Shown here piece after piece: positions 34,492 through 44,491 of a stretch of 64,000 nt of DNA; position 1 is the first letter of the stretch; every line of letters starts with the position of its first letter. This DNA comes from Sabulicella rubraurantiaca (lineage in GTDB: Bacteria > Pseudomonadota > Alphaproteobacteria > Acetobacterales > Acetobacteraceae). Position numbers and translations under genes: made by a program. The notes under the pieces were generated by a model. It worked only from the letters and a program-made list of their open reading frames with translations, was not told where the DNA came from and did not search any database. The stretch covers positions 89,866-153,865 of the forward strand of contig NZ_JAFEUU010000009.1 of assembly GCF_017355885.1 (NCBI RefSeq), read 5' to 3'.

Positions 34492-35396
34492 GCGCGACGG
34501 CCATCCCCCCTGGCACGGCGGTCGCGCCGCCGATGCCGGACATCCTGCCCAACGTGAAGCCGAAGCGCGGCTTCACGGGGTTCCTCCGGCGCCACCCCAC
34601 CATCGCCATCGGCGGCGTGCTGCTGATCCTGATGCTGTGCGTGGCGATCTTCGCCCCCTATCTCTGGACGCGCGACCCGACCGCGCTCGCCCCGGCCCTG
34701 CGGACGCGGGAACCTTCGGCGCAGTTCTGGTTCGGCTCCGACATGCTGGGGCGCGACGTGTATTCGCGCGTACTCTACGGCGCGCGCGTGTCGCTGATGG
34801 TGGGCTTCTCGGTGGCCATCCTGGCCTCGGTGATCGGCTTGTTCATCGGGCTGACATCGGGCTTCAACCGCATCGCCGACAGCATCGTCATGCGCATCAT
34901 GGACGGGATGATGAGCATCCCCTCCATCCTGCTCGCCATCGCCCTCATGGCGCTGACCCGCGGCTCGGTGCAGAACGTCATCGTCGCCATCACCATCGCG
35001 GAGATCCCGCGCGTCTCCCGCCTCGTGCGCGGCGTCGTGCTGTCCCTGCGCGAGCAGCCCTATGTGGAGGCGGCAGTGGCCTCTGGCACGCGCACGCCGG
35101 CAATCATCTTCAAGCACATCCTGCCGAACACGCTCGCACCGCTGACCGTGCAGGCCACCTATATCTGCGCGGCGGCGATGATCACGGAAGCGATCCTGAG
35201 CTTCATCGGCGCCGGCACGCCGCCCATCATCCCCTCCTGGGGCAACATCATGGCCGAGGGCCGCGCGCTGTGGCAGGTGAAGCCCTACATCGTGTTCTTT
35301 CCGGCCGTGTTCCTGTCCCTCACCGTGCTGGCCGTGAACCTGGTCGGTGACGGGCTGCGCGACGCGATCGATCCGCGCCTGGCGAAGAGGCTCTGA
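34488..35396 (+). CDS. ABC transporter permease, DppC/OppC-like
   Basis: A 302-residue permease partner. The cytoplasmic N-terminal tail (~1-40) precedes a first helix [20 protein letters not shown], the OppC-type HWFGTD-like motif [23 protein letters not shown], and the EAA loop [23 protein letters not shown]. The start is TTG at 34488, overlapping the DppB-like stop (TTGA); no ATG lies nearby. Two bases separate it from the ATPase gene's first possible start. Confidence 0.93.
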   Translation: MSATAIPPGTAVAPPMPDILPNVKPKRGFTGFLRRHPTIAIGGVLLILMLCVAIFAPYLWTRDPTALAPALRTREPSAQFWFGSDMLGRDVYSRVLYGARVSLMVGFSVAILASVIGLFIGLTSGFNRIADSIVMRIMDGMMSIPSILLAIALMALTRGSVQNVIVAITIAEIPRVSRLVRGVVLSLREQPYVEAAVASGTRTPAIIFKHILPNTLAPLTVQATYICAAAMITEAILSFIGAGTPPIIPSWGNIMAEGRALWQVKPYIVFFPAVFLSLTVLAVNLVGDGLRDAIDPRLAKRL

Positions 35397-35397
35397 G

Positions 35398-36438
35398 ATG
35401 AGCGCAAGCGAGACCCTGGCCCCGCCCGGCGAAGGAGCCTCCATGGACAACCGCCCTGTGCTGCTGGAGATCGACAACCTCCAGACGCATTTCCGCACCA
35501 TGGATGGCGTGAACCGCGCCGTGGACGGGGTGTCCTTCTCCGTCCGCTCAGGCGAGACCCTGGCCGTGGTCGGCGAGTCCGGCTGCGGCAAGTCGGTCAC
35601 CGCCATGTCCATCCTGCGGCTGATCCCGGAGCCTCCGGGCAAGATCGCTGGCTCCATCCGCTTCGGCGGGCGCGACCTGCTGAAGCTCTCCGACCGGGAG
35701 ATGCGGCAGATCCGCGGCAACGAGATCAGCATGATCTTCCAGGAGCCGATGACCTCGCTGAACCCGGTGCTCACCGTGGGCCGCCAGATCGGCGAGACGC
35801 TGCGGCTGCACCAAGGCATGAGCGCGGCCAAGGCGGAGGAGCGCGCGGTGGAGATGCTGCGCCTCGTCGGCATCCCGGAGCCGGGGCGGCGGGTGCGCGA
35901 ATACCCGCACCAGCTTTCGGGTGGCATGCGCCAGCGCGTGATGATCGCCATCGCCCTGGCCTGCAACCCGAAGCTGCTGATCGCGGACGAGCCGACCACG
36001 GCGCTGGACGTGACCATCCAGGCGCAGATCCTCGACCTGATGCGCGACCTCAAGACCAGCGTCGGCGCGGCCATCGTCCTCATCACCCACGACCTCGGCG
36101 TGGTGGCCGAGGTGGCGGAGCGGGTGGTGGTCATGTACGCCGGCAAGAAGGTGGAGGAGGCTCCAGTCGGCGAGTTGTTCCGTCGCCCCAAGCACCCCTA
36201 CACCCAGGGGCTGCTCGGCTCCGTGCCGCGCCTCGGCTCTTCGCTCACCGGGGAAACATCGCGCCTCGCGGAGATCCCCGGCCTCGTGCCGAGCCTGAAG
36301 CAGAAGATCCCCGGCTGCGTCTTCGCCTCGCGCTGCCCCAAGGCGACGGATTTCTGCGTCGCCGTCGCGCCGGGGCTGGAGCTCAAGGCGCCCGCCCACG
36401 TCGCCGCCTGCCACTACGCGGAAAAGGAAGCGGCATGA
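35398..36438 (+). CDS. ABC transporter ATP-binding protein, DppD/OppD-like
   Basis: A 346-residue ATPase. Walker A is GESGCGKS, the Q-loop [11 protein letters not shown], the signature LSGGMRQR, Walker [13 protein letters not shown] and the switch [10 protein letters not shown]. The C-terminal oligopeptide-type extension holds the cysteines of [15 protein letters not shown], which in DppD-class proteins bind an Fe-S cluster. Two starts are plausible: ATG 35398, two bases after the previous stop, or ATG 35443, which has a strong GAAGGAG. It overlaps the next ATPase gene by ATGA. Confidence 0.93.
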   Translation: MSASETLAPPGEGASMDNRPVLLEIDNLQTHFRTMDGVNRAVDGVSFSVRSGETLAVVGESGCGKSVTAMSILRLIPEPPGKIAGSIRFGGRDLLKLSDREMRQIRGNEISMIFQEPMTSLNPVLTVGRQIGETLRLHQGMSAAKAEERAVEMLRLVGIPEPGRRVREYPHQLSGGMRQRVMIAIALACNPKLLIADEPTTALDVTIQAQILDLMRDLKTSVGAAIVLITHDLGVVAEVAERVVVMYAGKKVEEAPVGELFRRPKHPYTQGLLGSVPRLGSSLTGETSRLAEIPGLVPSLKQKIPGCVFASRCPKATDFCVAVAPGLELKAPAHVAACHYAEKEAA

Positions 36439-37466
36439 GCCAGCGCATCCTCCAGGTCACTGACCTCAAGAAGCACTTCCCCATCCGTGGCGGTCTGTTC
36501 GGCACGACCGTCGGCAATGTGTATGCCGTGGACGGGGTGAGCTTCCACATCGACAAGGGCGAGACGCTGTCGCTGGTCGGCGAGTCCGGCTGCGGCAAGT
36601 CCACCGTGGGCAAGGCAGTGCTGCGCCTCTTCCCGCTGACCTCGGGCCAAGTGGTGCTGAACGGAACGCGCATCGACGACATGCCCTCCGGCACGCTGCG
36701 GCCGCTGCGCCGACAGATGCAGGTGGTGTTCCAGGACCCGTTCAGCAGCCTGAACCCCCGCATGCGGGTGAAGGAGATCCTGGCCGAGCCGATCCGCAAT
36801 TTCGGCCTCGCCAAGGATGGTGCTGACCTGGACCGCCGCGTGGCGGAGCTGATGGACAAGGTGCGCCTGCCGCGCGACGCGGTGAATCGCTGGCCACATG
36901 AATTCTCCGGCGGACAGCGCCAGCGCGTCGGCATCGCCCGCGCCCTGGCGGCCGAGCCCGACCTGATCGTGTGTGACGAGGCGGTCTCCGCCCTCGACGT
37001 GTCGGTGAAGGCGCAGATCGTGAACCTGCTGCAGGACCTGCAGACGGAACTCGGCCTCGCCATGCTGTTCATCTCGCACGACCTCGCCATCGTGGAGCAC
37101 ATGACGCACCGGGTCGCGGTCATGTATCTCGGCAAGATCGTCGAGGTGGCGGATCGCCGCACCCTGTTCGGCCAGCCGCGCCACCCCTACACCGAGGCGC
37201 TGCTCTCCGCCGTGCCGGTCCCCGTGCCCGGCGCGGCACGGGAGCGCGTCGTGCTCCAAGGCGACGTCCCCAGCCCGATCCGCCCGCCGCCGGGCTGCCG
37301 CTTCCACACGCGCTGCCCCTATGCCTTCGACCGCTGCCGGGTGGAGGAGCCGCCGCTCGCCGACACGGGCGGGGGCCATCTGGCGGCCTGTCACCTGAAC
37401 GAGCGGCCCGCGGCGGCGAACCCGCTGCTGAACAAGGCACCGCCCACGGCTTTCCGTGCCGCCTGA
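36435..37466 (+). CDS. ABC transporter ATP-binding protein, DppF/OppF-like
   Basis: A 343-residue second ATPase. Opening [19 protein letters not shown] is typical of OppF/DppF. Walker [10 protein letters not shown], the Q-loop [12 protein letters not shown], the signature FSGGQRQR, Walker [13 protein letters not shown] and the switch [10 protein letters not shown] are present. The C-terminal tail again has the cysteine pattern ([17 protein letters not shown]) proposed to carry Fe-S. In Walker B the usual DEPT is DEAV, which is common in DppF. It completes the importer; the following small membrane-protein gene overlaps its stop. Confidence 0.93.
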   Translation: MSQRILQVTDLKKHFPIRGGLFGTTVGNVYAVDGVSFHIDKGETLSLVGESGCGKSTVGKAVLRLFPLTSGQVVLNGTRIDDMPSGTLRPLRRQMQVVFQDPFSSLNPRMRVKEILAEPIRNFGLAKDGADLDRRVAELMDKVRLPRDAVNRWPHEFSGGQRQRVGIARALAAEPDLIVCDEAVSALDVSVKAQIVNLLQDLQTELGLAMLFISHDLAIVEHMTHRVAVMYLGKIVEVADRRTLFGQPRHPYTEALLSAVPVPVPGAARERVVLQGDVPSPIRPPPGCRFHTRCPYAFDRCRVEEPPLADTGGGHLAACHLNERPAAANPLLNKAPPTAFRAA

Positions 37467-37764
37467 CCCGCCGCAGACCGTCCGCTTCACCGCCCGCGCG
37501 CCACGCAGCACCTTCGGGCAGGCGGTGAAATGGGCGTTCTGGATCTTCCAGATCCTCATGCTGGCGGCGGCGCTGGGCAATTGTTCGCTAGTGCTGCCCT
37601 ATCTGGGCAGCGAGGACCCCGAGGTAGCGATGGGGGCGGGGATGTTCGCCACCCTGCTGGGCATGGGGGTCTTCCTGCTCTGGCCCCTCGGGACGGTGGT
37701 CCTGGGGCTGCTGATGTGGCTGACCCGCGGGCGGCGCATGGTGCTGGAGGCGCCGCCGCGCTGA
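37456..37764 (+). CDS. Small membrane protein of unknown function, 102 aa
   Basis: It starts with GTG at 37456, overlapping the DppF-like gene by 11 bases. Two hydrophobic segments (about residues 25-50 and 59-90) are joined by the acidic loop LGSEDPEVAMG, with a basic C-terminal TRGRRMVLE that should face the cytoplasm. No family is recognised. The overlap suggests co-expression with the importer, though its role may be unrelated. Confidence 0.62.
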   Translation: MPPDPPQTVRFTARAPRSTFGQAVKWAFWIFQILMLAAALGNCSLVLPYLGSEDPEVAMGAGMFATLLGMGVFLLWPLGTVVLGLLMWLTRGRRMVLEAPPR

Positions 37765-37833
37765 GGCGCCGGCATGCTTGACGCCGGGCGGACGAAACGC
37801 GACCTTTCCCGCAGCAATTCCAGGGAGGGCGCG

Positions 37834-38337
<504 letters not shown>

Positions 38338-38394
38338 GGGTCGGGAGCGGCGGCCAACGCCGCCCCGCGTCAAGCAGACAGGGAGGGTTCAGCC

Positions 38395-40767
38395 ATGAAC
38401 GTGGTGCATCCGTTCGAAGGAATCGGGGCCAGCGTCCGGCGGAAGGAAGACCGTCGCTTCCTTTCCGGGCGCGGCCAGTACACCGACGACATCAACCGCC
38501 CCGGCCAGCTCTACGCCCATATCCTCCGCTCGCCCCATGCCCATGCGCGGATCGGCGCCATCGACACGACGGCGGCGCGCGCCATGCCGGGGGTGGAGGC
38601 GATCTACACCAGCGCCGACATGGCAGGGATCGGTGGGCTCCCCTGCGGCTGGCAGATCCACAACAAGGACGGCACGCCAATGGCGGAGCCGAAGCACCCC
38701 GTCCTGGCCGAGGGCAAGGTGCGCCACGTGGGCGACCCGGTGGCGGTGGTGATCGCCGCCACGCGCCAGCAAGCGCGCGACGCCGCCGAGGCGATCGAGG
38801 TCGAGTACGACGTGCTGCCCGCCGCAGCGACCCTCGCCCAGGCACAGGCACCAGGCGCGCCCGCGGTGCACGACGATCTGCCAGCCAATCTCTGCTACGA
38901 CTGGCACATCGGCGAGAAGGCGGCGGTGGATGCGGCCTTCGCCCAGGCTGCGCATCGCGTGGTGTTCGAGACGACCAACAATCGCCTCGTCCCCAACGCG
39001 ATGGAGCCGCGCTCCGCCATCGGCGACTATGACGCCACGACGGGCGAGCACACGCTCTGGACCACCAGCCAGAACCCGCACGTTATCCGGCTCCTGATGG
39101 GCGCCTTCGTGCTCAACCTGCCGGAGGCGAAGCTGCGCGTGGTGGCGCCCGACGTGGGCGGGGGCTTCGGCTCCAAGATCTACCACTATGCCGAGGAGGC
39201 GATCGTCACCTGGGCGGCGCACAAGCTGGAACGCCCGGTGAAGTGGACCTCCGACAGGACCGAGGCCTTCATGTCGGATGCGCATGGGCGCGACCACGTG
39301 ACGCGGGCGGAGCTGGCGCTCGACAAGGACGGCAAGTTCCTTGCGCTTCACGTGCAGACCCAGGCTAATATGGGCGCCTACCTGTCCACCTTCGCGCCCT
39401 GCGTGCCGACCTATCTCTACGCCACGCTGCTGGCCGGGGTTTACAGCACCCCCGCCATCTATGCGGAGGTGAAGGCGGTCTTCACCCACACCGTCCCGGT
39501 GGATGCCTATCGCGGCGCCGGGCGGCCGGAGGCGACCTACCTACTGGAGCGGCTGGTCGATGTGGCGGCGAAGCAATGCGGCTTCGACCGGGTGGAGCTG
39601 CGGCGGAAGAACTTCATCGCGACGGACGCCTTCCCGTACCAGACGCCCGTGGCACTCCAGTATGACAGCGGCGACTATTTCTCGACGCTGGACCAGGCGC
39701 TGCAATCCGCTGACTGGGCCGGGTTCGAGGCGCGCCGCGCCGAGGCCAAGGCGCGCGGCAAGCTGCGCGGCATTGGCATCTCGACCTATCTGGAGGCGTG
39801 CGGCATCGCGCCCTCCGCCGTGGTCGGCTCGCTCGGCGCACGGGCGGGGCTCTACGAGGTGGGGACGATCCGCGTCCATCCGACGGGCAGCGTCACCGTG
39901 CTGACGGGCGCGCATTCGCACGGGCAGGGGCACGAGACGACCTTCGCGCAGCTCGTGGCCGACAAGCTGGGCGTGCCGGTCGCGAATGTGGACATCGTGC
40001 ATGGCGACACGGCCAAGGTGCCCTTCGGCATGGGCACCTATGGCTCACGGTCGCTTGCCGTGGGCGGCTCGGCCATGGACAAGGCGATGGACAAGATCAT
40101 CGCCAAGGGCAAGCGCATCGCCGCGCACCTGATGGAAGCCAGCGTCGAGGACGTGGAGTTCGAGCGCGGCACCTTTCGCGTCGCCGGCACGGACAAGACC
40201 AAGGCCCTCGCCGAGGTCAGCCTCGCCGCCTATGTGCCGCACAACTACCCGATCGAGGAGCTGGAGCCGGGCCTGGAGGAAACTGCCTTCTACGATCCGA
40301 AGAACTTCACCTACCCAGGCGGCTGCCACATCGCCGAGGTGGAGATCGAGCCGGAGACGGGCCGCGTGCAGCTGGTGAACTTCACCGCCGTGGACGATGT
40401 GGGCCGCGTCATCAACCCGATGATCGTCGAGGGGCAGGTGCAGGGCGGGGTCGCGCAAGGCGTCGGCCAGGCGCTGCTGGAAGCCTGCGTCTATGACGAG
40501 GCGGGGCAGCTCGTTTCCGCCTCCATGATGGATTACTGCCTGCCGCGCGCCGAGGATCTGGCGCCGGTTTCCGTCGCCACGCACACCACGCTCTGCACCC
40601 ACAACCCGCTCGGGGTAAAGGGCTGCGGGGAGGTGGGGGCGATCGGCTCGCCCCCCGCCGTGATCAATGCGGTGGTGGACGCGCTGCGCGATTACGGCGT
40701 CGAGCATGTGGAGATGCCCGCGACGCCGCAGAAGATCTGGTCCATCCTCCACCGCCAGCAGAGCTGA
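38395..40767 (+). CDS. Molybdopterin-binding large subunit of a xanthine dehydrogenase/CoxL form II-like hydroxylase
   Basis: A 790-residue catalytic subunit. The N-terminus [24 protein letters not shown] is standard for the CoxL/CutL group. The active-site loop reads AYRGAGR (about residues 371-377), the form II signature; true CO dehydrogenases (form I) have AYxCSFR. The catalytic glutamate is in [12 protein letters not shown] (about E746). Form II enzymes mostly oxidise aldehydes, purines or N-heterocycles, so CO oxidation is unlikely. GGGAGG precedes the ATG. Confidence 0.93.
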   Translation: MNVVHPFEGIGASVRRKEDRRFLSGRGQYTDDINRPGQLYAHILRSPHAHARIGAIDTTAARAMPGVEAIYTSADMAGIGGLPCGWQIHNKDGTPMAEPKHPVLAEGKVRHVGDPVAVVIAATRQQARDAAEAIEVEYDVLPAAATLAQAQAPGAPAVHDDLPANLCYDWHIGEKAAVDAAFAQAAHRVVFETTNNRLVPNAMEPRSAIGDYDATTGEHTLWTTSQNPHVIRLLMGAFVLNLPEAKLRVVAPDVGGGFGSKIYHYAEEAIVTWAAHKLERPVKWTSDRTEAFMSDAHGRDHVTRAELALDKDGKFLALHVQTQANMGAYLSTFAPCVPTYLYATLLAGVYSTPAIYAEVKAVFTHTVPVDAYRGAGRPEATYLLERLVDVAAKQCGFDRVELRRKNFIATDAFPYQTPVALQYDSGDYFSTLDQALQSADWAGFEARRAEAKARGKLRGIGISTYLEACGIAPSAVVGSLGARAGLYEVGTIRVHPTGSVTVLTGAHSHGQGHETTFAQLVADKLGVPVANVDIVHGDTAKVPFGMGTYGSRSLAVGGSAMDKAMDKIIAKGKRIAAHLMEASVEDVEFERGTFRVAGTDKTKALAEVSLAAYVPHNYPIEELEPGLEETAFYDPKNFTYPGGCHIAEVEIEPETGRVQLVNFTAVDDVGRVINPMIVEGQVQGGVAQGVGQALLEACVYDEAGQLVSASMMDYCLPRAEDLAPVSVATHTTLCTHNPLGVKGCGEVGAIGSPPAVINAVVDALRDYGVEHVEMPATPQKIWSILHRQQS

Positions 40768-40781
40768 GGGAGTCCCGCTCC

Positions 40782-41576
40782 ATGTACGACTTCGCCTACC
40801 ACAAGCCCTCCAGCCTCGCGGAGGCCGCGCGGCTCCTGGCCGCCGATCCGGACGCGAAGGCCATCGCCGGCGGCCACACCCTGCTGCCCGCGCTGAAGCA
40901 CCGGCTGAACCGTCCTTCCTCCCTCGTGGACCTGTCCGGCATCGCCGAGATGCGGGGCATCCGACGCGAGGGCGATTCGCTGGTGATCGGCGCGCTGACG
41001 CGGCACGAAGCGGTGGCCCGGTCTTCCGAGGTGAAGTCGGCCATCCCGGCGCTGGTCCATCTGGCGCAGCACATCGGCGACACCCAGGTCCGGAACCGCG
41101 GCACGATCGGCGGCAGCGTGGCCAACAACGACCCGGCGGCGGATTACCCGGCGGCGGTGCTCGGCCTCGGCGCCACGGTGCGGACCAGCCGGCGCGAGAT
41201 CCCAGCTGACGAGTTCTTCCTGGGCATGTTCACCACCGCCCTGGAACCGGACGAGATCCTGACCGCCATCGCCTTCCCGATCCCGGAGAAGGCGGGCTAC
41301 GCCAAGATGCGCAACCCGGCGAGCCGCTACGTCATGGCCGGGGCCTTCGTGTCCAAGGGCAAGATGGGCGTGCGCGTCGCCATCAACGGCGCCGGTCCCT
41401 GCGTGTTCCGCCAAGCCGCGATGGAAGCGGCCCTGGCTGCCAATTGGTCGCCCGAAGCGGTGGCCGGCATCAAGCAATCGGCGGATGGGCTGAACAGCGA
41501 CATCCACGGCAGCGCCGAGTATCGCGCGCATCTGGTTTCCGTGATGGCGAAGCGGGCCGTCCAGGCCGCGGGCTGA
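40782..41576 (+). CDS. FAD-binding middle subunit of the molybdenum hydroxylase (CoxM/CutM-like)
   Basis: A 264-residue flavoprotein. FAD-binding motifs are AGGHTLLPALKHRL near the N-terminus and TIGGSVANNDPAADYP at the centre, both canonical for the vanillyl-alcohol-oxidase-type domain of this family. A C-terminal CO_deh_flav_C region follows from about residue 165. It accepts electrons from the CoxS-like subunit and hands them to an external acceptor. The 14-base gap to the large subunit supports one transcript. No CoxD/CoxF-type maturation gene is nearby. Confidence 0.93.
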   Translation: MYDFAYHKPSSLAEAARLLAADPDAKAIAGGHTLLPALKHRLNRPSSLVDLSGIAEMRGIRREGDSLVIGALTRHEAVARSSEVKSAIPALVHLAQHIGDTQVRNRGTIGGSVANNDPAADYPAAVLGLGATVRTSRREIPADEFFLGMFTTALEPDEILTAIAFPIPEKAGYAKMRNPASRYVMAGAFVSKGKMGVRVAINGAGPCVFRQAAMEAALAANWSPEAVAGIKQSADGLNSDIHGSAEYRAHLVSVMAKRAVQAAG

Positions 41577-41614
41577 CCTTCCCATGATCCATGGCGGGGG
41601 GCATTCTTCCCGCC

Positions 41615-42013
41615 ATGGAACTCGACGATCCCGGCGTCATTGCCGAAGTCCGCGCCGTCTTCGACCGCTACGAGGACGCGATTGCCAATAACCGCACCGA
41701 GGTGCTGGACGAAATTTTCTGGGCCGACCCGCGCACCGTGCGCTTCGGCACCAGCGAGATCCTCTACGGGCACGACGCGATCCGCGCCTTCCGCGCCAGC
41801 GTCCAGTCCTATGCCGCGCGGCGCGCCCGCAAGATCCATATCACCAGCTTCGGCCGCGACTTCGCCTGCACCCACCTAGAGTATGAGCGGCTGGGAAGCG
41901 GCGCGATCGGGCGCGAAACGAAGATCATGGCGCGGCTGCCCGGCATTGGCTGGCGCGTCGTCTCGGCGCATGTGTCGCTGCTGCAGCCCGACCCGGAGAC
42001 GTTGCGGAAGTGA
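41615..42013 (+). CDS. AtzH-like / HpxZ family protein (SnoaL-like fold)
   Basis: A 132-residue NTF2-like protein matching the oxalurate-catabolism HpxZ/AtzH group (DUF3225): DDPGVIAEVRAVFDRYEDAIANNRTEVLDEIFW, the central RFGTSEILYGHDAIRAFR and the C-terminal WRVVSAHVSLL. The true HpxZ and AtzH accompany amidases of the AtzE/HpxY type, but none is here. The start is set at ATG 41615, where homology begins. The stop overlaps the next gene as GTGA. It may assist the adjacent oxidoreductase or hydroxylase in degrading a nitrogen heterocycle. Confidence 0.82.
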   Translation: MELDDPGVIAEVRAVFDRYEDAIANNRTEVLDEIFWADPRTVRFGTSEILYGHDAIRAFRASVQSYAARRARKIHITSFGRDFACTHLEYERLGSGAIGRETKIMARLPGIGWRVVSAHVSLLQPDPETLRK

Positions 42014-43248
42014 CGCGCCTCGCTGTCATCGGCGGCGGCATCATGGGCGCCTGCCTCGCGCTGGAGGCGCAGGCGGCGGGATTCCAGGTCACGCTGATCG
42101 AGCCGGAGCAACCGGGCGGCGAGCAGGCGGCGAGCTATGGCAATGGGTGCTGGCTCAGCCCCGCCAGCGTCATCCCGCCCTCGATCCCGGGGCTCTGGCG
42201 CAAGCTGCCCAAGTTCCTGCGCGATCCGCTCGGCCCGCTCGCCATCCGGCCGGCCCGGCTGCCTGCCGCGACGCCCTGGCTGCTGCGTTACCTCTGGGCC
42301 GGCTGGACCGAGGAGAAGGTGCGTGGCACCGCGCATGCGCTGCGGGCCTTGCTGGAGAATGCGCCGCGCCGCCACGCGACGCTGGCGGAGCGTGCCGGGG
42401 TAGGCGGGCTGATCCGCCGCACCGGGCTGCTCTACGTCTTTCCCGATCGCGCCGCCTTCGAGACGGAGGCCCTGGCCTGGAAGCTGCGCGCTGAGACGGG
42501 CGTGCGCTGGCGAGAACTGGACGAGGACGCGCTGCGGCAGCAGGAGCCGGCGCTGGACCGTCGCTTCCGCTTCGGCATCCTGGTGGAGGAGGGCGGGCAT
42601 TGCACCGATCCCGGCGCCTATGTCGCCGCGCTGGTGGCGCTGGCCGAGGCTCAGGGTGCACGCCGCGTCGTCGCCCGTGCGACAGGCTTCCGGGTGGCGA
42701 ATGGCGCGCTGCGTGCCGTCCGCACCGAGTCCGAGGAGGTGGCGGCGGACAAGGCGGTGATCGCCGCCGGCATCCGCTCGGCCGGGCTGGCGCGGGAGGC
42801 GGGCGACCGCATCCCCCTGGAAAGCGAGCGCGGCTACCACGCCGTGGTCACGGCGCCCAACATCGCCCCGCGCATCCCCCTGATGCCGAGCGACGGCAAG
42901 ATGGGCGTCACCCTGACCGATACCGGGCTGCGCGCGGCCGGGCAGGTGGAGATCGCAGGACTGGAGGCCGCACCCGACTGGCGCCGGGCCGAGATCTTGC
43001 GCGACCATCTGCGCCGCCTTTTTCCCGGTTTGGAAGGCGGAGAGGTGAAGGTCTGGCTGGGCCACCGCCCTTCTACGCCGGATGGCCTCCCCGTGCTCGG
43101 CCCCTCCCGCCGCAGCGCCGACATCCTGCATTGTTTCGGCCACGGCCATGTCGGGCTGGTGGCTGCGCCGCGCTCCGCCGAGTTGGTAGTCGGGATGATG
43201 AAGGGCGAATCGGCACCCGTTGCCTATTCGCCACGGCGCTTCGGCTGA
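42010..43248 (+). CDS. FAD-dependent oxidoreductase, DadA-like (D-amino acid dehydrogenase family)
   Basis: A 412-residue DAO-family flavoprotein. The N-terminal dinucleotide motif is VIGGGIMGACLALEAQAAGFQVTLIE, followed by the DadA-type ASYGNGCWLSP, and the C-terminal flavin contact is LGHRPSTPDGLPVLGPS. It probably oxidises a D-amino acid or another secondary amine. It starts with GTG at 42010, overlapping the HpxZ-like stop (GTGA). The position at the end of the hydroxylase operon suggests a shared catabolic route, but the substrate is not evident. Confidence 0.9.
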   Translation: MTRLAVIGGGIMGACLALEAQAAGFQVTLIEPEQPGGEQAASYGNGCWLSPASVIPPSIPGLWRKLPKFLRDPLGPLAIRPARLPAATPWLLRYLWAGWTEEKVRGTAHALRALLENAPRRHATLAERAGVGGLIRRTGLLYVFPDRAAFETEALAWKLRAETGVRWRELDEDALRQQEPALDRRFRFGILVEEGGHCTDPGAYVAALVALAEAQGARRVVARATGFRVANGALRAVRTESEEVAADKAVIAAGIRSAGLAREAGDRIPLESERGYHAVVTAPNIAPRIPLMPSDGKMGVTLTDTGLRAAGQVEIAGLEAAPDWRRAEILRDHLRRLFPGLEGGEVKVWLGHRPSTPDGLPVLGPSRRSADILHCFGHGHVGLVAAPRSAELVVGMMKGESAPVAYSPRRFG

Positions 43249-43346
43249 ATCTTTTTTCGTGCATTTGTTGCGTGACAATGCCAGTCTGAGCCTGTCGGCG
43301 CCGCATCGTGCGGATCCGGCATTCGATTAGTGGATTGAAGAGAAAC

Positions 43347-44090
43347 GTGTCTGACGATTTTTCGCCTGCGGGCGGCGGCGACGGCCTGATCGAGGCCAAG
43401 GTCAAGTGGTACAACGGGCGCAAGGGATTCGGCTTCGTCCTCGGCCCTGATGGGCAGGACGTGTTCTTCCACGCCTCGGCCCTGACCGAGTCCGGCATCG
43501 ACCAGCCGGACACCGACGACATCCTGGTTTGCGAGATCGGCACGGACCGCACGGGCCGCCGCCTCGTGACCCGCATCACCGAGCTGAAGCGTGGCCCCGG
43601 CGGCGGCGGTGGTGCGCGCGGCGGCTTCGGCGATCGCCCGCCCCGGCGTGACTTCGGTGACCGTCCCCCGCGTCGCGACTTCGGCGGCGGCGGTGGCTTC
43701 GGCGGTGGTGGCTTCGGCGACCGTCCGCCCCGGCGCGATTTCGGCGCCCCCGGCGGTGGCTTCGGCGACCGTCCGCCCCGGCGTGACTTCGGTGGCGGCG
43801 GCGGCTTCGGCGGCCCGCGCGGCGGCGGTGGCTTCGGCGGCGGCGATCGCGGACCCCGGCGCAACTTCGACGAGGGCACCGGCCCCGTCTACCCGTTGAA
43901 CGGCACGGTGAAGTGGTTCGACTCGGTGCGCGGCTTCGGCTTCGTGACGCCCGAGGATGGCGGCCAGGACGTGTTTCTGCACTCCTCCGTCCTGAACCGC
44001 GCCGGCCGCACTGACCTGCAGCAGGGCGAGAAGGTCTCGCTGGATGTGCGGGACGGGCAGCGCGGCCGTCAGGCCGTCGGCATGAAGTAA
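43347..44090 (+). CDS. Protein with two cold-shock domains joined by a Gly/Arg/Phe-rich repeat linker
   Basis: A 247-residue nucleic-acid-binding protein. Cold-shock domain 1 (about 13-80) carries KWYNGRKGFGFV and DVFFHASAL; domain 2 (about 183-245) carries KWFDSVRGFGFV and DVFLHSSVL, i.e. intact RNP1 and RNP2 in both. The linker (~83-175) is nearly all G, R, F, D and P, with four copies of GDRPPRRDFG. The start is taken as GTG 43347, with GAAGAG upstream, since the longer frame adds only basic filler. It is the last gene before a strong terminator. The low-complexity linker may drive RNA-dependent condensation. Confidence 0.9.
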   Translation: MSDDFSPAGGGDGLIEAKVKWYNGRKGFGFVLGPDGQDVFFHASALTESGIDQPDTDDILVCEIGTDRTGRRLVTRITELKRGPGGGGGARGGFGDRPPRRDFGDRPPRRDFGGGGGFGGGGFGDRPPRRDFGAPGGGFGDRPPRRDFGGGGGFGGPRGGGGFGGGDRGPRRNFDEGTGPVYPLNGTVKWFDSVRGFGFVTPEDGGQDVFLHSSVLNRAGRTDLQQGEKVSLDVRDGQRGRQAVGMK

Positions 44091-44113
44091 GCCCTTCCGC
44101 TTCGGAAGGTTCG

Positions 44114-44144
44114 AGGCCCCGGCGCGAAGGCTCCGGGGCCTTTT
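44114..44144 (+). terminator. Rho-independent terminator of the dual cold-shock gene
   Basis: AGGCCCCGG (44114-44122) pairs with CCGGGGCCT (44133-44141) around a 10-base loop, followed by TTTT and further T-rich bases. A second perfect hairpin, CCTTCCG/CGGAAGG at 44093-44109, begins three bases after the stop codon. Together they should end this transcript efficiently. Confidence 0.88.
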
Positions 44145-44179
44145 CTGTTTCTCCACCATTGGCGGCGCCGCCTTGCGCC

Positions 44180-44473
44180 ATGCGATGCCTCCTCCCGCCG
44201 CTGCTCCTCGCCACACCGGCCGCCGCCCAGCTTCCGGTCTGCAATGCCTATCGCGACGGCATAGCTATCTGCTTCGAGACGCGGCTGTGCCTGTGCCGGC
44301 AGGAGCGCGGCGGCCAACTTTCCGGCCGCCCCGAAGGGTTCCGCTGGGATTGCGGCCCGCTACGTCCTGATTGCCGGGAACGGGCGGCAACCCCATCGCC
44401 CTGGGCCCCTGACATTCCGCCCCCGCAGGTTTTCATGAACGGGCCGTCACGCGGTTTCCCTTCGCCCCGCTAG
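44180..44473 (+). CDS. Small secreted cysteine-rich protein, 97 aa
   Basis: The signal peptide MRCLLPPLLLATPAAAQ is followed by a mature part of about 80 residues with six cysteines grouped in VCNAYRDGIAICFETRLCLC, RWDCG and PDCRE, suggesting disulfides in the periplasm. The tail is proline-rich. No family is recognised. The start at 44180 is set by the signal peptide. Its stop codon lies within the inverted repeat that precedes the Bug-type gene. Confidence 0.6.
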   Translation: MRCLLPPLLLATPAAAQLPVCNAYRDGIAICFETRLCLCRQERGGQLSGRPEGFRWDCGPLRPDCRERAATPSPWAPDIPPPQVFMNGPSRGFPSPR

Positions 44474-44485
44474 GAGTTTATCCTA
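44471..44485 (+). promoter_or_regulatory. Short inverted repeat TAGGA-GTTTA-TCCTA before the Bug-type gene
   Basis: TAGGA (44471-44475) and TCCTA (44481-44485) flank GTTTA, seven bases before the ATG at 44492. It includes the stop of the preceding gene and an AGGAG that would be the natural ribosome site, though it lies far from the ATG. Folding would mask AGGAG, so translational control is conceivable. Confidence 0.3.
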
Positions 44486-44491
44486 CTGGGC

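Noticed and set aside
37774..37833. TTGACG as a -35 element for the molybdenum hydroxylase operon
   Set aside because: No acceptable -10 sequence lies 16-18 bases downstream.
38395..41576. Aerobic carbon monoxide dehydrogenase
   Set aside because: The large subunit has AYRGAGR, not the AYxCSFR loop of form I CO dehydrogenases, and no coxDEF-type genes are present.
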